Source of the DNA: Azonexus sp. R2A61 | GTDB lineage: Bacteria > Pseudomonadota > Gammaproteobacteria > Burkholderiales > Rhodocyclaceae | Reading direction: 5' to 3' | Assembly: GCF_021401135.1 (NCBI RefSeq) | Contig: NZ_JACBFO010000002.1 | Span: forward strand, 558,001 to 622,000 | DNA length: 64,000 bases | Shown here: one piece after another, positions 7,103 to 16,057 of the stretch | Position numbering within the stretch: position 1 is the stretch's first letter | How the letters are laid out: each line of letters opens with the position of its first letter | Position numbers and translations under genes: made by a program | The notes under the pieces: generated by a model | Database searches by the model: none | What the model was told of the DNA's origin: nothing | Seen by the model: the letters and a program-made list of their open reading frames with translations, nothing else

Positions 7103-9433
7103 ATGAGTGAAATCGACCTCAAACGTTTCTTCCTCGAACAGGTTCCCTTGTTCGCGACTTTCCCGGCCGACCAGGTCGAGGAAATCGTCATCAAGTCACG
7201 CCTGGCCACCTTCGAGGGCAACGAGGCGATGCTCGAAACCGGCGATGAAGGCCGCCTGTTCGGGGTTCTGATCAGCGGCCACGCCGAAATCTCGACGGCC
7301 GACAACACCGGCACGCGCACGGTGATCGCCCAGCTCGAAGCCGGCGACGTGTTCGGCGTCATGGCCCTGCTCACCGGCGAAAAGGTCGCCGCCGACGTGA
7401 TCGCCGGCAACCGCTGCTTCGTGCTGATGGTGCCGCAAGAAGTTTTCAACTCGCACATCCTGATCAACCCCAAGGCGGTCGCCTACCTGTCCCGGCAACT
7501 GGCCGAGCGCACGCGCGCGATCAGCGCCGGGCAGCTTGCGGTCGACGGCCGTTATTCGCCGAAAACGGCAAAGACCGAGACCTCCGACCTGCTGTCGCTG
7601 AACACCCGCCAGCCCGGCAAGGTGGTTGCGCTCAACGTCGGCATCAGCCAGATCCACTTCGGCATCTACGACACCGAGGAGAGCGGCGCCGACATCCACG
7701 GCATCATCGACAACGCCGACAGGCAACATGCCCGCATCACGGTCACCGTCGGGCCGCGCAGCGAAACGCTGGAGCATGCGCCGTTCAAGCTGTCCGACCT
7801 GTTCAAGGTGATGACCGAGGCCACTGCCCTGCTCGGTCCGGCCTTCGCCTTCCATCCGGAAGACGTGGTCGCCATTGGCCACCGCGTGGTGCATGGCGGC
7901 AACAAGTTCTCCAGTTCGGCGGTGATCAATCCGGCGGTGATTGCCGACATCGAGGAACTGGCGGTGTTCGCACCGCTGCACAACCCGGCCAACGTGGCCG
8001 GCATCCGCGTCGCCCAGAAGCACTTCCCGAACGTGCCGCAGGTCGCCGTGTTCGACACCGCCTTCCACCAGACGCTGGCGCCCTACGCCTATCTTTACGG
8101 CCTGCCCTACGACCTCTACAAGCAGCACGGCATCCGCCGCTACGGCTTTCATGGCACCTCGCACCGCTACGTCTCGCTGAAGGCGGCGGAAGTGCTGCAG
8201 CGCCCGCTCGGCGAGCTGGAAATCGTCTCCTGCCACCTCGGCATCGGCGCCTCGCTGTGCGCCATCGACCACGGCCGCTCGGTCGATACGTCAATGGGCA
8301 TGACGCCGACCGACGGCCTGATCATGCCCAGTCGTTCCGGCAGCATCGATCCGGCGGTGATGATCCACCTGCTCGAGCAGCACCACATGACGCCCGAACA
8401 GCTGTCCGCGCTGATCAATACCGAAAGCGGCCTGAAGGGCATCTCCGGCATCTCGAACGACATCGCCGAGATCGAGGCCGCCGCCGCCGAGGGGCATCAC
8501 CGCGCCCTGCTGGCGCACAAGGCCTTCTGCTACCAGGTGCGCAAAAACATCGGCGCCTACGCCGCGGCGATGGGCGGCATCGACGTCCTCGCCTTCACCG
8601 GCGACATCGGTGAAAGCAGCGCGACGGTACGCAGCCTGGCCTGCCAGGGCCTCGGCTACATGGGCATCCGGCTCGACGAGGACAAGAACCGCAGCCTCGG
8701 CAAGTTCGAATCGCACGCGGTGATCTCGGCCGACGATTCGCCGGTGCGGATCATCGTCGTCGCCAACGACGACGAGCGCCTGGTCGCCTGGGAAACGCTG
8801 CGCGCGATCGAGCGCAATACCCTGCTGCTGGAAGCCAGGGCCGAGGAAACGCCGGCCATTCCGGTGGAAATCTCGGCCCACCACGCACACCTGTCGCAGG
8901 CCGACGTCGAGGCCCTGTTCGGTCCCGGCCACCAGCTGACACCGATGCACGAACTGTCGCAACCGGGCCAGTACGCCTGCGAGGAACAGGTCCATCTGGT
9001 CGGCCCGAAGGGACGCATCGCCAAGGTGCGCGTGCTCGGCCCGACGCGCAAGGAAACCCAGGTCGAGATCGCGATGACCGAGCAGTTCAAGCTCGGCGTA
9101 CAGCCGCCGATCCGCCAGTCCGGCGACCTCGCCGGCACGCCGGGGATCACGCTGGAAGGCCCCTACGGCAGCACGACCATCGAGCGTGGCGTGATCTGCG
9201 CCCAGCGCCACATCCACATGTCGCCGGAAGACGCCATGCGCTTCCGTGTGCGCGACAACTACGTCGTGCGCGTGCGCGTCGAGGGCGAGCGCGAGCTGAT
9301 CTTCGGCGACGTCGTGGTGCGCGTGAATCCGGCTTTCCGCCTGGCCATGCACATCGACACCGACGAAGGCAACGCCGGCAACATCCGCACCGGCATGCTC
9401 GGCTACATCGAGGAAATCCAGAGCCGCGCCTGA
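7103..9433 (+). CDS. Fused cyclic-nucleotide-binding / acetate (propionate) kinase / PduL phosphotransacylase
   Basis: 776 residues with three domains. Residues 1-145 are a CRP-like cyclic-nucleotide-binding domain without a DNA-binding helix. About 173-575 are an acetate/propionate kinase: R261 (GHRVVHGG), H350 (GFHGTSH), R411 (SRSGSIDP) and E504 (GDIGESS) match catalytic positions. About 588-776 are a PduL-type phosphotransacylase with H594/H596, H703/H705 (QRHIHM) and H750 (MHIDTDE) as expected zinc and active-site ligands. One protein could thus convert acyl-CoA to acyl phosphate and then to acid plus ATP, or the reverse. Unusual residues: N178 is followed by GISQ where GSSS is normal, and HLGIG replaces HLGNG. 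ATG with GGAG upstream. Confidence 0.88.
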   Translation: MSEIDLKRFFLEQVPLFATFPADQVEEIVIKSRLATFEGNEAMLETGDEGRLFGVLISGHAEISTADNTGTRTVIAQLEAGDVFGVMALLTGEKVAADVIAGNRCFVLMVPQEVFNSHILINPKAVAYLSRQLAERTRAISAGQLAVDGRYSPKTAKTETSDLLSLNTRQPGKVVALNVGISQIHFGIYDTEESGADIHGIIDNADRQHARITVTVGPRSETLEHAPFKLSDLFKVMTEATALLGPAFAFHPEDVVAIGHRVVHGGNKFSSSAVINPAVIADIEELAVFAPLHNPANVAGIRVAQKHFPNVPQVAVFDTAFHQTLAPYAYLYGLPYDLYKQHGIRRYGFHGTSHRYVSLKAAEVLQRPLGELEIVSCHLGIGASLCAIDHGRSVDTSMGMTPTDGLIMPSRSGSIDPAVMIHLLEQHHMTPEQLSALINTESGLKGISGISNDIAEIEAAAAEGHHRALLAHKAFCYQVRKNIGAYAAAMGGIDVLAFTGDIGESSATVRSLACQGLGYMGIRLDEDKNRSLGKFESHAVISADDSPVRIIVVANDDERLVAWETLRAIERNTLLLEARAEETPAIPVEISAHHAHLSQADVEALFGPGHQLTPMHELSQPGQYACEEQVHLVGPKGRIAKVRVLGPTRKETQVEIAMTEQFKLGVQPPIRQSGDLAGTPGITLEGPYGSTTIERGVICAQRHIHMSPEDAMRFRVRDNYVVRVRVEGERELIFGDVVVRVNPAFRLAMHIDTDEGNAGNIRTGMLGYIEEIQSRA

Positions 9434-9458
9434 AATCCCGCACCGGCTGCGGCTTTGC

Positions 9459-9481
9459 AAATCATTGATGACGAATGATTT
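9459..9481. repeat. AT-rich inverted repeat downstream of the kinase/PduL gene
   Basis: AAATCATT (9459-9466) and AATGATTT (9474-9481) form a perfect 8 bp stem with a 7 nt loop, followed by TTGG. It may act as a weak intrinsic terminator for the gene ending at 9433 or as a protein-binding site; the stem is too AT-rich for a confident terminator call. Confidence 0.4.
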
Positions 9482-9584
9482 TTGGCAAAAACGCAGGTTG
9501 ACCGCAGAATCCCGGGCCGGGATACTCATGGGGTCGTCCAGCGCCGCTTCACCCGTGGCAAGGAAGCCCTGACCATTCGGAGCA

Positions 9585-11486
9585 ATGCCCGGCCTGTTAT
9601 CCCGGACCCCACGAAGCAGCCCTGACCGGCGCGCCCTCCGCCTGCAGCAATGGCTGCTTGCGCTGCTCGCCGTCCTGATCGGTGTCCTGTGGTGGTCGGA
9701 AACCTCGCAGGCGCTGCGTGTGCTGCTCGGGCTGGTCCTGCTGGCCTGTGCCTACGTCCTGTTGCGGGAACTGCAGACGCTGTGGGCCACCCAGCGCGCC
9801 TACCGGCTGGCGATGGAAGCGGCGCACGATGGTTTCTGGGAATGGAATCCGCGCAACAAGCGGCTCAACGTCGGCAACCGGCTGCTCGAAATTCTCGGCT
9901 ACCGCGACAATTTCCTCGGCGACACGCATGCCTGGCTGGAACTGGTGCACCCCGACGATCGCGCCCATTACAACCGGACGGTCGGCGACCACCTGAAAGG
10001 CCGCACGCCCTTTTTCTACTGCGAATACCGCGTCCGCGCCAGCGACGGCCAGTATCGCTGGATCGCCTCGCGCGGCATCGCGGTACGCAACCGGGTCGGC
10101 ATCGCCTACCAGATGGCCGGCTCGGTCACCGACATCACCGAACGCAAGCAGCACGAGGAGGAAGTCGCCTTCCTCGCCCGTCACGACCCGCTCACCGGCT
10201 TGCCCAACCGCTTCCTGCTGGCCGAACGGCTGATCGAGACGATGACCGGCGACGGCAAGCGCGTCGGCCTGTTGTTCATCGATCTCGACCGCTTCAAGGA
10301 CATCAACGACTCGCTCGGCCACCGGCTCGGCGACCATCTGTTGCAGGACGTCGCCCGGCGGCTGGCGGAAGTGGTCAGCCGCCACGAAACGCTGATCCGT
10401 CAGGGCGGCGACGAATTCATCGTGCTGATGCCTGCGGTCGACGACGCCGGCGTTGCCGAAAAGCGTGCTGCGGCAATTCTCGCGGCGCTCGAGAAACCGT
10501 TCGAGACCGACGGCCAGTTGCTGCACGTCGGCGCCAGCATCGGCCTGAGCCTGCATCCGGACGACGCCGAGGACGCCGAACAACTGCTGCGCAACGCCGA
10601 CACCGCGATGTACGTCGCCAAGCGCCAGGGCGGCGGGCAGGTGGCACGACATACGCCGGACATGAAAGCGCGCGTGCTCGAACGGGCGACGATCGAGGCG
10701 CGCCTGCGCCGGGCCATCGACCGGCGCGCCTTCGTCCTGCATTACCAGCCGCAATTCGACACCCTCGACGGCCGCCTGGTCGGCGCCGAAGCACTGCTGC
10801 GCTGGCCGGAAGGCGATAGCTGGACGCCTCCCGACCGTTTCATCCCGATCGCCGAGGAAACCGGCCTGATCGTCGCCATCGGCGACTGGGTGCTCGACAC
10901 GGCGATCCGCCAGCTGGCCGAATGGCAGCGCCAGCATCCGCAGCCGCTGCGCATGGCGATCAACCTGTCGGCACGCCAGTTCTGGCAGGCCGACCTGCCG
11001 GAGCGCATCGCCGTCCGTTGCGGCCGTTACGGCCTGGCGGCCGAGCGCATCGAACTGGAAGTCACCGAATCGATGATGCTGCAGGCCGACGGGAAGCACG
11101 TCGATCTGCTCTATACCTTGCGCGGCCTCGGCTTTCGGCTGGCGCTGGACGATTTCGGCACCGGCTACTCCTCGCTGTCCTACCTGCACCGGCTGCCCTT
11201 CACCAGCCTCAAGATCGACCGCAGCTTCGTCTCCGCGCTGGCCGACGACGGCGGCCACGAAGGGAGTAGCACGCTGGTGCCGACCATCATCGCCATGGCC
11301 CACAGCCTGGGGCTGGAAGTGGTCGCCGAAGGCGTCGAGAACGCCGCCCAGCGCCAGGCCCTGCGCCAGCTCGGTTGCGATGTGCACCAGGGCTTTCTCG
11401 ACGGTCGACCGGTCGGTGCGGAGGAATTTCAACAGCGCTGGCTGTCGACCGCAGGCGATTGTCCGGCCCCGTCGGCGCAGGTATAG
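9585..11486 (+). CDS. Membrane PAS-GGDEF-EAL cyclic-di-GMP protein
   Basis: 633 residues. Two adjacent membrane helices (about 23-65) are followed by a PAS domain (about 80-190, ending DITERKQ). The GGDEF domain has the intact signature at residues 274-278, and the EAL domain starts with EAL at 402-404 and has DDFGTGYSSL near 522 and AEGVEN near the C-terminus. Both active sites look intact, so either synthesis or hydrolysis of c-di-GMP is possible. An RxxD inhibitory site upstream of GGDEF is not present (RHET instead). The signal sensed is unknown. Confidence 0.93.
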   Translation: MPGLLSRTPRSSPDRRALRLQQWLLALLAVLIGVLWWSETSQALRVLLGLVLLACAYVLLRELQTLWATQRAYRLAMEAAHDGFWEWNPRNKRLNVGNRLLEILGYRDNFLGDTHAWLELVHPDDRAHYNRTVGDHLKGRTPFFYCEYRVRASDGQYRWIASRGIAVRNRVGIAYQMAGSVTDITERKQHEEEVAFLARHDPLTGLPNRFLLAERLIETMTGDGKRVGLLFIDLDRFKDINDSLGHRLGDHLLQDVARRLAEVVSRHETLIRQGGDEFIVLMPAVDDAGVAEKRAAAILAALEKPFETDGQLLHVGASIGLSLHPDDAEDAEQLLRNADTAMYVAKRQGGGQVARHTPDMKARVLERATIEARLRRAIDRRAFVLHYQPQFDTLDGRLVGAEALLRWPEGDSWTPPDRFIPIAEETGLIVAIGDWVLDTAIRQLAEWQRQHPQPLRMAINLSARQFWQADLPERIAVRCGRYGLAAERIELEVTESMMLQADGKHVDLLYTLRGLGFRLALDDFGTGYSSLSYLHRLPFTSLKIDRSFVSALADDGGHEGSSTLVPTIIAMAHSLGLEVVAEGVENAAQRQALRQLGCDVHQGFLDGRPVGAEEFQQRWLSTAGDCPAPSAQV

Positions 11487-11513
11487 TCCGCCCCTTTGCT
11501 TCGCCCTGCCGTC

Positions 11514-12602
11514 ATGCCGCTGCCCGATTCCGACCCCGCCCGCTACGCCGCCCAACTTGCCGACAAGGCGGACTGGTTCGTCGCGCACTTCGCCGGCCTT
11601 GGCGCGCCGCCGCCCGAGGTCTTCGCATCGGCGCCGCTGCATTACCGGCTGCGGGCCGAATTCCGCGTCTGGCACCATGACGACGGTTTCGACTTCGCGA
11701 TGTTCGACCCGGACAATCCGAAACGCCCGATCCTGATGCGCGATTTCGCACCGGCCGCCGAACCGATCAACCGGGCGATGCATGCGATGCACCCGCTGAT
11801 CCTGGCCAATACCACGCTCAAGCACCGCCTCTACGCCGTCGAATTTCTGGCCACCTTGTCCGGCGACCTGCTGCTGACCCTGATTTACCACCGCAAGCTG
11901 GACGAGGCCTGGGAAACCGAGGCCCGCGCGCTGGCCGCCGCACTGGGCTGTGCGGTGATCGGCCGCAGCAAGGGCCAGAAACAGGTGCTCGAGCGCGACT
12001 GGGTCGACGAATCCTTCGAACTCGACGGCCGGACCCTGCATTACCGGCAGATCGAAGGCGCCTTCAGCCAGCCCAACGGCGGCGTCAACCGACAGATGCT
12101 CGGCTGGGCCCGCGCCCGGGCCGCCGGCCTCGGGGGCGACCTGCTCGAACTCTACTGCGGCAACGGCAATTTCACGCTGGCCCTGGCGCCGTTATTCGAC
12201 CGGGTGCTGGCCACCGAGATGAGCAAGACCTCGATCCGCGCCGCACTACACAACCAGGCGCGCAACGGCATCGACAACCTGGCGCTGGTGCGCATGGCCA
12301 GCGAGGAAATCTCGGCCGCGCTGGCCGGCGACGAGCAGTTCCAGCGGCTCAAGGAAATCGACCTGGCCAGCTACCGCTTCACCACGCTGTTCGTCGATCC
12401 GCCGCGCAGCGGGCTCGATCCGGCGACACTGGCGCTGGCCGCCGGTTTCGACAACATCCTGTACATCTCCTGCAACCCGCTGAGCCTGCTCGACAACGTC
12501 GCCGCGCTGGCGGCCACGCACCGCATCGCCGCCTCGGCCGTGTTCGACCAGTTTCCCTACACGCACCACATGGAGTGCGGCCTGCTGCTGCAGAAACGCT
12601 GA
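11514..12602 (+). CDS. trmA: tRNA (uracil-54-C5)-methyltransferase
   Basis: 362 residues from ATG 11514; an in-frame TTG at 11496 would add six residues. It aligns over its whole length with E. coli TrmA: the AdoMet motif LYCGNGNFTLALA, the FVDPPRSGLDP motif, the nucleophile C320 (YISCNP) and the catalytic glutamate E354 (HHMECG). It makes T54 in the T-loop of tRNAs. The gene follows the GGDEF-EAL gene after 27 nt. Confidence 0.94.
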   Translation: MPLPDSDPARYAAQLADKADWFVAHFAGLGAPPPEVFASAPLHYRLRAEFRVWHHDDGFDFAMFDPDNPKRPILMRDFAPAAEPINRAMHAMHPLILANTTLKHRLYAVEFLATLSGDLLLTLIYHRKLDEAWETEARALAAALGCAVIGRSKGQKQVLERDWVDESFELDGRTLHYRQIEGAFSQPNGGVNRQMLGWARARAAGLGGDLLELYCGNGNFTLALAPLFDRVLATEMSKTSIRAALHNQARNGIDNLALVRMASEEISAALAGDEQFQRLKEIDLASYRFTTLFVDPPRSGLDPATLALAAGFDNILYISCNPLSLLDNVAALAATHRIAASAVFDQFPYTHHMECGLLLQKR

Positions 12603-12642
12603 CCGCCGGGCTGTGATAAGGTCCGGCCGAGGAGGAAGAGCG

Positions 12643-13518
12643 ATGACCCTGCGCATCCTGGTCGCCACCGACCTGTCCGCCCCGTCGCGGCACGCGGTGG
12701 ATCGGGCCTGCCGTCTGGCGGCCGAACATGCGGCGACCCCCTGTTTCGTCCATGCCATCAACCCGGGCCTGCTCGACAGCCTGCAACGCATGCTCGGCGG
12801 CGATGCGCCGGCACTCGTCGACCAGCTGACCGCCGATGCCCGACAACAACTGACGGCACTGGCCGCCGACCCGCAGCATGCGCTGGGCCTGACGACCGAA
12901 TGTGCCGTCGTCGAAGGCTCGCCGGTCATCGCCATCGCCCGCCACGCCGAAGAGATCGACGCCGGGCTGCTGGTCGTCGGTTCGCGCGGGGAAGGTTTCC
13001 TGCGTCAGAGCACGCTGGGCACCACGGCCTCCCGCCTGCTGCGCAAGACGCCGCGGCCGACGCTGGTCGTCCGCCAGCCGCCGCACGAAAGCTACCGCCG
13101 GGCGCTGGTCGCGATGGATTTCTCACCGGCGGCGCTGCTCGCACTGGCCCAGACCCGGCGCTGGGCACCGCAGGCCGAACTGGTCCTGCTGCATGCGGTC
13201 GACCTGCCCTTCGAGGGAAAATTGCTGCACGCCAACGTCGACCCCGACCTGATCCAGCGCTACCGGATCCAGGCCCAGCTCGACGGCATGAACCGGCTGC
13301 GCGCGCTGGCCCGGGAACAGGAACTGCCGGCATCGACCCGCCTGCTCGCCCTGCACGGCGACGCACCGCGGCTGATCCTCGAACAGGAACAGGAAAACGA
13401 CTGCGACCTGATCGCCCTCGGCAAACGCGGTTTCAACGCGCTGGAAGACCTGCTGCTCGGCTCGACGACCAAGCATGTGCTTGGCGAAACCCTGGCGGAT
13501 GTGCTGCTGACACGCTGA
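12643..13518 (+). CDS. Tandem universal stress protein (two UspA domains)
   Basis: 291 residues from ATG 12643, which has a strong site GAGGAGGAAG just upstream; an earlier in-frame start at 12613 lacks one. Domain 1 covers about 1-140 and domain 2 about 150-290; each ends with a G-x2-G-x9-G-S/T type nucleotide loop (GSRGEGFLRQSTLGTTASRL and GKRGFNALEDLLLGSTTKHV). Cytoplasmic stress-response protein, probably ATP-binding. Its context between trmA and cysD gives no further clue. Confidence 0.88.
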   Translation: MTLRILVATDLSAPSRHAVDRACRLAAEHAATPCFVHAINPGLLDSLQRMLGGDAPALVDQLTADARQQLTALAADPQHALGLTTECAVVEGSPVIAIARHAEEIDAGLLVVGSRGEGFLRQSTLGTTASRLLRKTPRPTLVVRQPPHESYRRALVAMDFSPAALLALAQTRRWAPQAELVLLHAVDLPFEGKLLHANVDPDLIQRYRIQAQLDGMNRLRALAREQELPASTRLLALHGDAPRLILEQEQENDCDLIALGKRGFNALEDLLLGSTTKHVLGETLADVLLTR

Positions 13519-13530
13519 AATCCCGGCATC

Positions 13531-13598
13531 AAAAATTACTTATAAGAATAACAAGATGCCCATATGTTCTTAATTGGATATTAAGCCCGCGTTAGAAT
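13531..13598 (+). promoter_or_regulatory. cysDN control region with inverted repeat and -10 element
   Basis: An AT-rich patch between usp and cysD. TAAGAA (13543-13548) and TTCTTA (13567-13572) form an inverted repeat. TAGAAT (13593-13598) is a plausible -10, with no good -35 at the right distance, which fits an activator-dependent promoter. CysB is the obvious candidate activator. If the -10 is right, transcription starts near 13605 and cysD must start at 13639 rather than 13597. Confidence 0.45.
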
Positions 13599-13638
13599 GC
13601 CGGCAATCGACCAACGCATTCCCTATTTCCTACATTCC

Positions 13639-14592
13639 ATGAGCCAGACCTCACAACAACAAAGCCACAGCCGCCGGACACTCTCCCACCTTGACTGGCT
13701 CGAAGCCGAGGCCATCCACATCATGCGCGAAGTGGCCGGCCAGTGTGCCAACCCGGTGCTGCTCTTCTCCGGCGGCAAGGACTCGATCTGCATGCTGCGC
13801 ATCGCCGAGAAGGCTTTCCGCCCCGGCAAGTTCCCCTTCCCGCTGATGCACATCGACACCGGCCACAACTATCAGGAAGTGGTCGCCTTCCGCGACAAGC
13901 GCGCCGCTGAACTGGGCGAGCGCCTGATCGTCCGCTCCGTCGAAGACTCGATGAAGCGCGGCACGGTCGTCCTCAAGCACGAAGGCGAATCGCGCAACAA
14001 GCACCAGTCGGTGACGCTGCTCGAAGCCATCGAGGAATTCGGCTTCGACGCCTGCATCGGCGGCGCCCGCCGCGACGAGGAAAAGGCCCGCGCCAAGGAA
14101 CGCATCATGAGCTTCCGCGACGAGTTCGGCCAATGGGACCCGAAGAACCAGCGCCCGGAACTGTGGAACCTCTACAACGCCCGCAGCCACAAGGGCGAGA
14201 ACATCCGCGCCTTCCCGATCTCGAACTGGACGGAAATGGACGTCTGGCAATACATCGAGCGCGAAAAGCTGGAACTGCCGAGCATTTATTTCGCCCACAC
14301 CCGCCCGGTGGTCATCCGCCAGGGCGCCATCGTGCCGGTCAATGTGCCGCTCGTTTCCGGCGAGCTGACCAACCTGCCGAAGGCCGGTGAAGAGATTATC
14401 GACAAGCTGGTGCGCTTCCGCACCGTCGGCGACATCTCCTGCACGGCGCCGGTCGAATCGGATGCCGACACGGTCGAGAAGATCGTCGTCGAAACCGCCA
14501 CCACCACCATCACCGAGCGCGGCGCCACGCGTCTGGACGACCAGACCAGCGAAGCCTCCATGGAACAACGCAAGAAAGAGGGTTACTTCTAA
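13639..14592 (+). CDS. cysD: Sulfate adenylyltransferase subunit 2
   Basis: 317 residues from ATG 13639, where the sequence soon becomes the usual LDWLEAEAIHIMREV start; a 14-residue upstream extension is possible. The PP-loop SGGKDS is at 44-49 and the GGARRDEEKARAKERIMSFRD segment is present. It adenylates sulfate to APS together with the GTPase CysN. It overlaps cysN by 1 nt (TAATG). The pair is separated from cysI-cysH by about 6.5 kb of other genes. Confidence 0.95.
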   Translation: MSQTSQQQSHSRRTLSHLDWLEAEAIHIMREVAGQCANPVLLFSGGKDSICMLRIAEKAFRPGKFPFPLMHIDTGHNYQEVVAFRDKRAAELGERLIVRSVEDSMKRGTVVLKHEGESRNKHQSVTLLEAIEEFGFDACIGGARRDEEKARAKERIMSFRDEFGQWDPKNQRPELWNLYNARSHKGENIRAFPISNWTEMDVWQYIEREKLELPSIYFAHTRPVVIRQGAIVPVNVPLVSGELTNLPKAGEEIIDKLVRFRTVGDISCTAPVESDADTVEKIVVETATTTITERGATRLDDQTSEASMEQRKKEGYF

Positions 14593-15866
14593 TGTCCGCC
14601 CGCGATCAAATCGAAGACCACGGCCTGCTGCGCTTCCTCACCTGCGGCAGCGTCGACGACGGCAAGAGCACACTGATCGGCCGCCTGCTGTTCGACACCA
14701 AGACCATCCTCGCCGACACGCTGAACGCCATCGAGAAGACCTCGCAGAAGCGCGGCCTCGGCGCAGTCGATCTGTCGCTGCTCACCGACGGCCTGCAAGC
14801 CGAGCGCGAGCAAGGCATCACCATCGACGTCGCCTACCGCTACTTCTCCACCGGCACCCGCAAGTACATCATCGCCGACGCGCCGGGCCACGAGCAGTAC
14901 ACCCGCAACATGGTCACCGCCGCGTCCACGGCCAACCTCGCCATCATCCTGATCGATGCGCGCAAGGGCGTGCTGACCCAGACCCGCCGCCATTCCAAGC
15001 TGGCTTCGCTGGTCGGCATCCCGCACCTGGTCGTCGCCATCAACAAGATGGACCTGGTCGATTACTCGCAGGACACCTACGAGAAGATCAAGGCTGATTA
15101 CCTCGAATTTGCCGCCAAGGTCGGCATCGACGACGTGCGCTTCATCCCGCTCTCCGCGCTGAACGGCGACATGATCGTCGAGCGCGGCGAGGCGCTGAGC
15201 TGGTACGACGGCCCGACGCTGATGGAAATCCTCGAAGCCGTGCCGGCCGCGCATACCGAACACGCCGAGAAGTTCCGCTTCCCGGTCCAGTACGTCTGCC
15301 GCCCGCAGGATTCCGCCAACCCGGAACTGCACGACTACCGCGGCTTCATGGGCCGCGTCGAATCCGGCAGCATCAAGGTCGGCGACGCCGTGACGGTTTT
15401 GCCCAACGGATTGCAGTCGACCGTGAAAGCCGTGCAACTGGGCGGCGTCGACATCGGCGAAGCCTCGACCGAGCAGTCGGTGACGCTGCTGCTCGCCGAC
15501 GAGATCGATACCTCGCGCGGCGACATGATCGTCAAGACCGACGAAGCGCCGGCCGCCGTCAAGGAAATCCGCGCCACCGTCTGCTGGCTCGCCGAAGCCC
15601 CGCTCGACCGCGCCCGCACCTACCTGATCCGCCACACGACGCGCGATTCCAAGGCCAAGCTGACCGGCATCGACCATCGTCTCGACGTGAACACGCTGGA
15701 CAAGGTCGCCGCCGACAAGCTGGCCATGAATGACATCGCCGAAGTCAGCTTCAAGCTGGCCCAGCCGCTGTTCGTCGACCCCTACGCCGAGAACCGCGCC
15801 ACCGGCGCCTTCATCGTCATCGACGAGAGCAGCAACAACACCGTCGGCGCCGGGATGATCCTGTAG
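14592..15866 (+). CDS. cysN: Sulfate adenylyltransferase subunit 1 (GTPase)
   Basis: 424 residues of the elongation-factor-like GTPase family: P-loop GSVDDGKST at about 19-27, the DAPGHEQYTRNM switch and the NKMD motif. Domains II and III follow. It ends without an APS kinase (CysC) fusion, in line with an APS-type CysH. A strong hairpin terminator follows 48 nt after the stop. Confidence 0.95.
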   Translation: MSARDQIEDHGLLRFLTCGSVDDGKSTLIGRLLFDTKTILADTLNAIEKTSQKRGLGAVDLSLLTDGLQAEREQGITIDVAYRYFSTGTRKYIIADAPGHEQYTRNMVTAASTANLAIILIDARKGVLTQTRRHSKLASLVGIPHLVVAINKMDLVDYSQDTYEKIKADYLEFAAKVGIDDVRFIPLSALNGDMIVERGEALSWYDGPTLMEILEAVPAAHTEHAEKFRFPVQYVCRPQDSANPELHDYRGFMGRVESGSIKVGDAVTVLPNGLQSTVKAVQLGGVDIGEASTEQSVTLLLADEIDTSRGDMIVKTDEAPAAVKEIRATVCWLAEAPLDRARTYLIRHTTRDSKAKLTGIDHRLDVNTLDKVAADKLAMNDIAEVSFKLAQPLFVDPYAENRATGAFIVIDESSNNTVGAGMIL

Positions 15867-15914
15867 GGGTTTTCCGGCCATTTCTACGGTCGACCGTGGA
15901 AATCCAGTAAAAAC

Positions 15915-15936
15915 GCCTCCGTCACGGAGGCATTTT
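15915..15936. terminator. Intrinsic terminator after cysN, probably bidirectional
   Basis: GCCTCCG (15915-15921) and CGGAGGC (15925-15931) form a perfect 7 bp stem with a TCA loop, followed by ATTTT and preceded by AAAAAC. Run-out Us exist on both strands, so it can also end leftward transcripts from the LuxR-type gene. Confidence 0.85.
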
Positions 15937-16057
15937 CAATTGGTCGCGCAACAAGGAACAGCGCCCCGACTGCCGCAACTCGATCCTGGTTTTCTCGATA
16001 GGCAGCGGTTCGCGAGACGACATCGCCCTTTTGGAACGCGCGGTTTGCATACCGGGT

